From: Paenibacillus sp. BIHB 4019 | GTDB taxonomy: Bacteria > Bacillota > Bacilli > Paenibacillales > Paenibacillaceae | DNA: 64,000 nucleotides | Direction of reading: 5' to 3' | Assembly: GCF_002741035.1 (NCBI RefSeq) | Contig: NZ_CP016808.1 | Coordinates: forward strand, 7,182,672-7,246,671 | Shown: positions 57,754 to 64,000 of the stretch, piece by piece | Layout of the letters: each line of letters begins with the position of its first letter | How positions within the stretch are numbered: position 1 is the first letter of the stretch | Translations under genes and position numbers: made by a program | The notes under the pieces: generated by a model | The model's database searches: none | Seen by the model: the letters and a program-made list of their open reading frames with translations, nothing else | Told to the model about the DNA's origin: nothing

Positions 57754-58502
57754 TACGCATTAGCCTTTCCAAGCATAATAAGGCGCGGCGAGTTCAGCTC
57801 ATCATAGGCTGAGCCATCAACGTTGCCAAATGTTTTCTCCAGCACAAGGCCTGCCTCGGCGAACGCCCGCTCAAACCACGTGAGCGAATACAGGCGAACC
57901 TGCTCATCATAATGGCGATTGTCTGCCTCATCGCTGCTTACGGCAATTTCTATATGCTTTTTGACCCAGCCATCTTCAATTTTACGCTGCTCGCGAATGA
58001 CCCAGCCGGACTCTGCATCCTTGCGCTCCGATGCCGAAACGAGATTACGCTCTACATAAGCCGGATTCAGAAAATCAATTAGAAATGGCGCACCCGGCTT
58101 CAGCATGCGGCGAATTTCCCGCAGCACCTGCACGTTCTCTTTTTCATCTGCAAAATAGCCAAACGACGTAAATAAATTAACCGTTCCCTCGAACGTCCCC
58201 GATTCGAAAGGGAGCTGGCGCATGTCGCCCTGCACCCAGGTTACGCGCTGCAACGCATCATGCTTCCTCGCTTCGCTAAGCAGCGGATCCGACAAATCCA
58301 TCCCCGTCACTTCATAGCCGCAGTCTGCCAGTGCCAGCGCATGGCGTCCCATGCCGCAGCCAATGTCCAGCACCTTTGCCTTAGCCGGAAGCTGGAGCCA
58401 CTGCGCCATCAGCTGTACCTCCTTGTAGGCGTTGTCCCAATCCCGATGCTTATAAACAACCATATAATCGCTTCCAAAACTCTGCTCAAACCAGTTGGAC
58501 AT
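57753..58502 (-). CDS. class I SAM-dependent methyltransferase
   Basis: 249 residues, GAGGAGAA before the ATG. Methyltransf_25-type Rossmann domain: VLDIGCGMGRHALALA (SAM-binding, near 45), VTGMDLSDPLL, VQGDMRQLPF, and NLFTSFGYF. Residues 150-249 form a substrate region with beta strands. Target unknown. Coupled to the downstream metallo-hydrolase and divergent from the gerA operon. Confidence 0.9.
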   Translation of the reverse strand: MSNWFEQSFGSDYMVVYKHRDWDNAYKEVQLMAQWLQLPAKAKVLDIGCGMGRHALALADCGYEVTGMDLSDPLLSEARKHDALQRVTWVQGDMRQLPFESGTFEGTVNLFTSFGYFADEKENVQVLREIRRMLKPGAPFLIDFLNPAYVERNLVSASERKDAESGWVIREQRKIEDGWVKKHIEIAVSSDEADNRHYDEQVRLYSLTWFERAFAEAGLVLEKTFGNVDGSAYDELNSPRLIMLGKANA

Positions 58503-58696
58503 ATGTATTCTCCTCTACCCTTGCAATTCACTTCTCATCCCTTCATTGTACTGCACTTTATGCTACTTAGGCAAAAGGATGCCCTGTAATGATTCACTCC
58601 AATGGGTATAATTACAGGTCGCCTGGCGCACCTTAAGCCCGTGAGCGACAAGCTGGAAGCTCGCTTTGCCCATTTTGCTGCTAAGGAGGAAACCCT

Positions 58697-60028
58697 ATGA
58701 TCGACCACATTCGCCTGCTGTTTGCCCAATCGGTTGACCTGAAGGTGCAACAGCTCAAAAATGACGATTTGATTATCGAAATTGCCTATATCTCCTCTTT
58801 ATGCGACGATCAAATGATTAGCAATTATGTGCTAGTACCTTTTATGAAGGAAGAGGTGCCTTACGATAAACAGCTTCGTACGATTAGCGACTATCTAGTC
58901 GTTGATGATCCAGCTACGTGGACCGATTTGCTGCTGAAAGGCAATATTTTAATAGAAGCTCAAGGCATCGTTTACTCGCTTTACACAGCGAAAATTATTA
59001 GTAATGAAAGTACCCAAACCCAAGTAGAAAGTGCAATTCAAGGTCCGCAGCTTGCGTTGAACGAAGATTTGAAAAAATCGCTTAACCTCATCCGCAGCAT
59101 GTACCACTCTCCTGAGCTGTGTGTAGAAGAGCACACCGTAGGCTCGCTGTCGAAGACGGAAATTATTGTGCTGTTTGATCAGCGCCGCGTCGATCCTACT
59201 GTATTGAATCAGTTGAGGCAAAGACTGACGAAAGCGCAAACCGAAATGCTGCAGGCCGCAGGAGAGCTGGAAACGATTTTAACCGGAAAGCAGTGGCATC
59301 TGTTCCCTACCGTCCTGATTACCGAGCGCCCGGATCGCATTACGACGGCTATCTCCAATGGTAAAATCGCCATTCTCATTAAAGGAAATATGTTTGCTCT
59401 AGTGCTGCCTGTCACCTTTTTTGACTTCATGCATGCAGTCGAGGATAACTACGAAGCCTTTTGGATGACTCGCACGCTTATTTTACTGCGCTATGTTGCG
59501 GTTGTATTGACCATTACGCTGCCTGCCCTCTATGTATCCATTATCTCTTACAATCCAGAGCTCTTTCGGGTACAGCTGGCACTCTCCATCGCCGGAAGCC
59601 GCTCGGCTGTACCCTACCCGTCCTTTATCGAGGTAATGGTTATGCTATTTATGATCGAAGCGCTAATTGAGGCCAGCATTCGGCTGCCCCGCTATATTGG
59701 TTCAACAGCTACGACCGTCGGAGGACTTATTTTGGGACAGGCGGCCCAGCAGGCCGGTCTCGTCAGCAGCATTATGATTATTGTGACCTCCGTCGTCGCC
59801 ATTTCCAATTTTGTCGTTCCGGTCAATTCCTTGTCATTTGCCATCCGCTTTCTGAAATATCCGCTCATTGTGATGGCCATCTTTTTCGGCATTACCGGTG
59901 TTACCGTTGGCTCATTCATGTACGTGGTCTATTTATGCAATTTGCGCAGCTTCGGCAAGCCTTATTTCCGCATGTTTGCAGGCACAAAATCACAGTCAGG
60001 GGACATTGGGCAGGTGAAGGTGGAATGA
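58697..60028 (+). CDS. gerAA: spore germination protein, GerAA family (receptor A subunit)
   Basis: 443 residues, AAGGAGGA before the ATG. A-subunit of a germinant receptor: a soluble N-terminal domain (about 1-220, with LNLIRSMYHSPELCVEEH and IVLFDQRRVDPTVLNQLRQRL), then a membrane domain with TERPDRITTAISNGKIAILIKGN and five to six membrane helices, and a cytosolic tail. Shorter than Bacillus GerAA (about 480), mainly in the first 40 residues. First gene of a three-gene operon; overlaps gerAB by 4 bp. Confidence 0.93.
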   Translation: MIDHIRLLFAQSVDLKVQQLKNDDLIIEIAYISSLCDDQMISNYVLVPFMKEEVPYDKQLRTISDYLVVDDPATWTDLLLKGNILIEAQGIVYSLYTAKIISNESTQTQVESAIQGPQLALNEDLKKSLNLIRSMYHSPELCVEEHTVGSLSKTEIIVLFDQRRVDPTVLNQLRQRLTKAQTEMLQAAGELETILTGKQWHLFPTVLITERPDRITTAISNGKIAILIKGNMFALVLPVTFFDFMHAVEDNYEAFWMTRTLILLRYVAVVLTITLPALYVSIISYNPELFRVQLALSIAGSRSAVPYPSFIEVMVMLFMIEALIEASIRLPRYIGSTATTVGGLILGQAAQQAGLVSSIMIIVTSVVAISNFVVPVNSLSFAIRFLKYPLIVMAIFFGITGVTVGSFMYVVYLCNLRSFGKPYFRMFAGTKSQSGDIGQVKVE

Positions 60029-61125
60029 CACGCTACTTCTTTTACAACTTTTTTCTGACCAGCTTCGTCAACTTGATGCTGTATGTGCCGCATATTCTAA
60101 TCGAACACCGCTACAGCGGCGCTGTCTCCTCGATGCTGATTTCCGGGGCCACCGGAACTTTGCTAACCTATGCCTATACTGCTGCGCTAGCGCATTTTCC
60201 CGGCATGGGACTGCCTGAAATTTTACGGGCCTATTGGCCGCGGTGGCTCGTCTCGCCCATTATGGTTTATGTGGCGATTATTTGCTTCGTATCGTCTACT
60301 ATTGTCGTGGCCGCCTTTGCGATCATGATCAACCGCTTTTTCAATCCGGAGCTGAATCCGCTGGTCATTTTATGCCTGCTCGTTATTGCCTGCAGCTATG
60401 CGGCCTCACGCTCGACGTTATCCGTACAGCATATTATCGAAGTTGGACTGCTGCTCAATGCGCCGATTATTTTTTTCGTGCTGTTCAAAATGGTGAGAAG
60501 CCCGCAGCTAAATTGGGATGCCATTCATACCGTCGCCAATTTTGTCATGGTGCGTCCAGAGCTTGGCTCTATTGCCGCCGGGGTATTTGTATTCACCGGA
60601 TTTTTCAACCTGTCGATTTTCAATCGTCTACTGCCGCCGAATTTCAGCTATACGTATCGCTGGCTCGTACCGATATTTGGCATGATAATTTTGAGCATTT
60701 CCTTCTTCGTGCCAATCGGATTCCATGGCACTGAAGCGGTAGAAGAATACCTTTATGTATGGAGCATGACTGCTGACTCGATTACGCTGCAATACGGCTT
60801 TATCGAACGGGTATTGTTTCTGTTCCTGATTGTGTATCTAAATCTATCGCTCATTTATACGATGAGCTGCTGGCATCAAGCGATGGAATTTATTAAAAGC
60901 TGCTTCCCCAAGCTGAAGATGGCAACCGACTTCGAGGAAACGCCCGTTATCAACTATATGATTTGCGGCGTGTTTGCTATAGCTGCCGTATTTTATTTAT
61001 ATTTCAGCGATGAACGTTTAGAGTTTATGTTTACACGCTATTGGCTGACGGCGATGCTGTTTTCTTATATAGCCATCGTGATTTCCGTGTTCATGCTTAG
61101 CCGAAAGGAGCGTAAATCCGCATGA
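60025..61125 (+). CDS. gerAB: spore germination protein, GerAB family (permease-like subunit)
   Basis: 366 residues from ATG 60025 (ATGA overlap with gerAA); the frame stays open 30 codons upstream, inside gerAA. Ten hydrophobic segments, a member of the spore-permease APC superfamily that forms the germinant pocket. Visible blocks: YSGAVSSMLISGATGTLL, GLPEILRAYWPRW, FNPELNPL and ELGSIAAGVFVFTGFFNLSIFN. Middle gene of the operon. Confidence 0.93.
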   Translation: MTRYFFYNFFLTSFVNLMLYVPHILIEHRYSGAVSSMLISGATGTLLTYAYTAALAHFPGMGLPEILRAYWPRWLVSPIMVYVAIICFVSSTIVVAAFAIMINRFFNPELNPLVILCLLVIACSYAASRSTLSVQHIIEVGLLLNAPIIFFVLFKMVRSPQLNWDAIHTVANFVMVRPELGSIAAGVFVFTGFFNLSIFNRLLPPNFSYTYRWLVPIFGMIILSISFFVPIGFHGTEAVEEYLYVWSMTADSITLQYGFIERVLFLFLIVYLNLSLIYTMSCWHQAMEFIKSCFPKLKMATDFEETPVINYMICGVFAIAAVFYLYFSDERLEFMFTRYWLTAMLFSYIAIVISVFMLSRKERKSA

Positions 61126-62228
61126 AGATGCGCTGGTTAAAGCTCATGCTGCTGGCTTTGTGCATGCTGTTGGCCTGTACAGCATTAAGCGGCTGCGGCT
61201 TTAAGGATATTGACAAACGTTATTTTATCGTGGCGATGGGTATCGATTACAGTGGCAAAAAACAAAATCCTTTTCTCATTACGCTGCGCCTCGCCATTGC
61301 CTCGCCAAAAATCGAGCCGGGGGCTGGCAAAGCGCAAGTTGAAACAATTGAAGCCGCAAGCATCGCCGAAGGTGTGCGCATGCTCAAAGCCCATGTGGAC
61401 AAGGAATTGGACTTTGGCCATTGCAAAATTTTTCTCATCGGTGAGCGCGTTGCCTATAAGGATTATTCCCCTGTGCTGGATTGGATGAAAAGACGGCGGG
61501 ATATACAAAGTATTGCGAATTTGGCGATTGGCAAGCCGGATGCCCGGACGATTTTGAAAATTAATCCCCAGGCGGAGCGCTATCCGGGAAATGCGCTGTT
61601 TCTAAGCTTCGGTGCAGATGGAACGGACAATCCCTATACATATGTAGAAAATCTTTCGGATCTGACGAGGCGCGTCATGGAAAAAGGTCTGGACCCCGTC
61701 CTGCCAATTATTCGTAACGAAGGCACCAGCGGCTATATTATTAACCACACGGCGCTGCTGGATAAATCAAAAATCAAGCTAGTCCTAAAACCGGAAGAAT
61801 CACAGCTATTTAACCAGTTGGCTCAAAACTACGAGAAGTCTTCGATTCAAGGAAGTTTCTCAAACAATCGGATTGTGGGAGCCATCAGCAAAATTAAAAG
61901 CCATTATCACTTTAGCGAGCATAATGGCAAGCTTCAATTAAACATGGACGTTCGCATAAAAGCGCTTATGGAGGAAGCACCTCCACATTTGTTTGAGCAG
62001 GGCTGGGGGCAGGTGGAGCAAAAGCTAAGCCAGGACTACTCCAAATTGACGGATAAGCTGCTGATAAAAATACAGCAGGCTGGCGTCGATCCTTTCGGCT
62101 TTGGCCTGCATTACAGGGCGACTCATGGTGGCGAAGCAGCCTGGAAGCAATGGGAAAATATTTACCCGACGCTGCAATTCGCCGTCAATGCCCGAATCAA
62201 AATCGAAGGGACCGGCCTGATTAAATAG
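61122..62228 (+). CDS. gerAC: spore germination protein, Ger(x)C family lipoprotein
   Basis: 368 residues. Signal peptide with lipobox (TALSGCGF; Cys about 25). Ger(x)C domain: FKDIDKRYFIVAMGIDYSG, GHCKIFLIGERVAYKDYSPVLDWMKRRRDIQ, and a C-terminal three-layer part. It anchors in the spore inner membrane and completes the receptor. The start ATG overlaps the gerAB stop (ATGA). A terminator overlaps its stop. Confidence 0.93.
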   Translation: MKMRWLKLMLLALCMLLACTALSGCGFKDIDKRYFIVAMGIDYSGKKQNPFLITLRLAIASPKIEPGAGKAQVETIEAASIAEGVRMLKAHVDKELDFGHCKIFLIGERVAYKDYSPVLDWMKRRRDIQSIANLAIGKPDARTILKINPQAERYPGNALFLSFGADGTDNPYTYVENLSDLTRRVMEKGLDPVLPIIRNEGTSGYIINHTALLDKSKIKLVLKPEESQLFNQLAQNYEKSSIQGSFSNNRIVGAISKIKSHYHFSEHNGKLQLNMDVRIKALMEEAPPHLFEQGWGQVEQKLSQDYSKLTDKLLIKIQQAGVDPFGFGLHYRATHGGEAAWKQWENIYPTLQFAVNARIKIEGTGLIK

Positions 62229-62242
62229 GCTGCGGTCCCTTC
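62205..62242. terminator. terminator at the end of gerAC
   Basis: Perfect 10-bp stem GAAGGGACCG/CGGTCCCTTC, 18-nt loop, then GTTTG. The left arm lies within the last codons of gerAC. Confidence 0.65.
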
Positions 62243-62267
62243 GTTTGTTATGTAGGCTATGCCATGA

Positions 62268-63345
62268 TTAGTCGGCTTTCGAAGCTAGCCGGTCCGTCTG
62301 GCGTAGCTGCTCAATCGTGCGGACGCCAATGCCGAACATCGCCGCCTTTAATTCAAACTCAATTCGCTCAAACTGCTGGGTAAGCTGGCGAATTGACAGG
62401 TCGGTCGTCCCATGCACCGCTTGCGGCAATAAGACGCGCCCAAAGCCAGCGAGATTCGCTCCAAGCGCAATCGCTTTAGCCGCATCAACACCATGCCTTA
62501 ATCCGCCGCTCGCTATGACATTCATATGCGGCAACGTGCTGCGAATCGCGCTAACGCTTTCCGCTGTCGGAATGCCCCAATCGGCAAATGCCTCCGCAGC
62601 TTGCCGGCGCAATCCATCACCCGCCCGGTATTTCTCGACCTGGCTCCATGAAGTTCCCCCCGCTCCAGCGGCGTCAATAAAGGAAATGCCTGCATTCGCT
62701 AGCATTGCGGCGGTACCCGCATCAATGCCCCAGCCTACTTCCTTCACACCGACTGGCACAGGGAGGGCGCGGCATACTTGCTCAATTCGCCGTCAGCAAG
62801 CCGCGGAAGTCCGTGTTGCCTTCCGGCTGAAAACCTCCTGCATGCTGTTGACGTGAAGCACGAGGGCATTCGCCTCTGCTATGTCAACTGCACGCAAGCA
62901 ATCATCCGTACCGAAGCCGTAATTCAGCTGTACCGCTCCGAGATTGGCGATGATCGGTACCGAAGGCGCCTCCATTCTAATATGGAAGGAGGCTGCCAAG
63001 TCCTCACGCTCAATAGCGCCCGCATGGAACCGAGACCAATCGCCCAGCCTCGTGCCTCGGCAGCCTCAGCCAGGCGGCGGTTAATAGCCCCAGCCTCCGA
63101 GGTGCCTCCGGTCATAGAGCTGACGAGCAGCGGCGCTTTCATCGGCGAATTGAACCACTCCGTCTTAAGTTCAATTTCCTCAATGACAGCTCAGGCAGCG
63201 CATTATGACGGAACCGCAGTCGATCAAGCCCTGTATCGATATGCTGGCCGTTCACTTCCTCCTGCAAGCAAATGCGGATATGCTCATTTTTGCGTTTCGC
63301 GGTTTTCGCCGCTTCCTCCGCCTCCGTACGCTGCGTTGTCGTCAT
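62268..63345 (-). pseudogene. fni: type 2 isopentenyl-diphosphate isomerase, interrupted by several frameshifts
   Basis: About 359 codons from ATG 63345 (AGGAGGT upstream) to TAA 62268, in four frames. In order: TAKRKNEHIRICLQEEV..HIDTGLDRLRF, then FNSPMKAPLLVSSMTGGTSEAGAINRRL, then FHIRMEAPSVPIIANLGAVQL, then VGVKEVGWGIDAGTAAML and NVIASGGLRHGVDAAKAIALGA: all blocks of FMN-dependent Fni are present. Shifts are near 63177 (a T missing), 63008 (a G missing), 62832 (a T missing) and 62787 (an A too many), each in a short homopolymer. The sequence between is highly conserved, so sequence error is more likely than decay. Confidence 0.85.
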
Positions 63346-63506
63346 TGCCTTTACCTCCTGCAAATATTCTATCCGTCCATCATAACATACGCTGTGAGTA
63401 CATGTTAAATTGATTGTAAAAATCATTAATATGAACTTTACATCAAAATTATTGTTAAAAGATATTTTTGGTTTAAAATAAAATCATAACCTGAAGGAGG
63501 CGCTTC

Positions 63507-64000
63507 ATGATGCAAATCATTCACTTTAACGACTGGGAGCTGCTTGACGCTTATGCGGCTCAAACCATTATTAATAAAGTCCAAGAAAAGCCAAATGCGG
63601 TGCTAGGGCTCGCTACAGGCTCGACACCTCTAGGCATCTATGCCAAAATATAGAAGCATACCGCAGCAAGGAAGTCTCGTTCGCCCAGACGACTACCGTC
63701 AATTTGGACGAATATGTAGGCCTGCCTGCCGAGCATGAACAAAGCTATGCTTATTATATGAAGCAGCATTTATTTTCCCATATTGATATTGCAGACGATC
63801 ATTATCATTTGCCTAATGGGCTGGCTGAAAATTTGGAAGCCGAATGCGACCGTTACGACCAGCTGCTGGAGCAGAACCCGATCGATATTCAGTTGCTTGG
63901 GCTCGGACATAACGGACATATCGGATTTAATGAGCCCGACACTAAGCTATCCGCGGGTACCCATGCCGTTCAGCTGAAGGCGGCTACGCTGGAAGCAAAT
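63507..64000 (+). pseudogene. nagB: glucosamine-6-phosphate deaminase NagB, partial, with one frameshift
   Basis: ATG 63507 with AAGGAGG six bases upstream; the gene continues past 64000. The first 48 codons read MMQIIHFNDWELLDAYAAQ...VLGLATGSTPLGIYAK, the phosphate-loop of NagB, then a TAG follows at about 63651. One base further the frame continues with VNLDEYVGLPAEHEQSYAYYM, LLGLGHNGHIGFNEPDT, which includes the catalytic Asp and His. One missing base near 63648-63652 explains it. Converts GlcN-6-P to Fru-6-P. Divergent from fni. Confidence 0.85.

Noticed and set aside
62268..63345. True pseudogene status of fni
   Set aside because: Kept as pseudogene type only because the reading frame is broken here; the pattern of shifts fits sequence errors better.

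Overview
The window looks like a chromosome segment of a spore-forming Firmicute, most probably a Paenibacillus. Pointers are the tig-clpP-clpX-ispG order, the gerM-rph-rdgB order, a gerA-type germination operon, a KimA-type potassium transporter, a type 2 IPP isomerase, and several secreted proteins with the copper-amine-oxidase-like 'stalk' domain common in that genus. The genus is an inference from gene content; nothing here names it.

Layout. 1-4560 (minus strand): start of ispG, then clpX, clpP, tig and an unrecognised gene. 4853-4926: tRNA-Arg(UCU). 4916-44420: an apparently complete siphovirus-type prophage of about 39.5 kb in the 3' end of that tRNA, bounded by 12-bp direct repeats (attL 4916-4927, attR 44409-44420). 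From left to right it carries lysis (amidase, holin), tail (fibre, tail endopeptidase, Dit, a 1700-residue tape measure, frameshift-type chaperones, tail tube), neck, capsid (major capsid, protease with nested scaffold, portal), terminases, a small recombinase, a two-gene cassette with its own promoter and terminator encoding a Cas8c/Csd1-like protein, an ArpU regulator, small early genes, an actin-like ParM with a partner, replication (DnaB, helicase loader, initiator with internal iterons), a PcfK/AcrIIA9-like protein, an orphan methyltransferase, an HNH protein, the cro/cI switch, an SOS-box-controlled micro-gene antisense to cI, a LytTR regulator, a TPR membrane protein and the integrase. 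Almost everything is on the minus strand except cI, its neighbour, the TPR gene and the integrase.

44421-64000 (host): stalk-domain trypsin-like protease, stalk-domain TraB/GumN protein, two small unknown genes, asnB followed by a decayed glycosyltransferase, gerM-rph-rdgB, pgpA-like gene, an 800-bp non-coding stretch with a perfect 21-bp inverted repeat, kimA, a metallo-hydrolase/methyltransferase pair, gerA-B-C operon, then fni and nagB. The last two are interrupted by several one-base shifts in short homopolymers, which look more like sequence errors than decay.

The most unusual biology is in the prophage. A perfect Gram-positive LexA box sits between the -35 and -10 of a promoter driving a 41-codon gene that runs into cI from the opposite strand, while the 111-residue CI has no self-cleaving peptidase domain; this suggests a LexA-gated induction switch. 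Two genes resemble CRISPR-related families (a Cas8c C-terminal/Cas11c-like protein and an AcrIIA9/PcfK-like protein). The replication module combines origin-like iterons with an actin-type partition pair. All functional statements are from reading motifs by eye; no database search was run.
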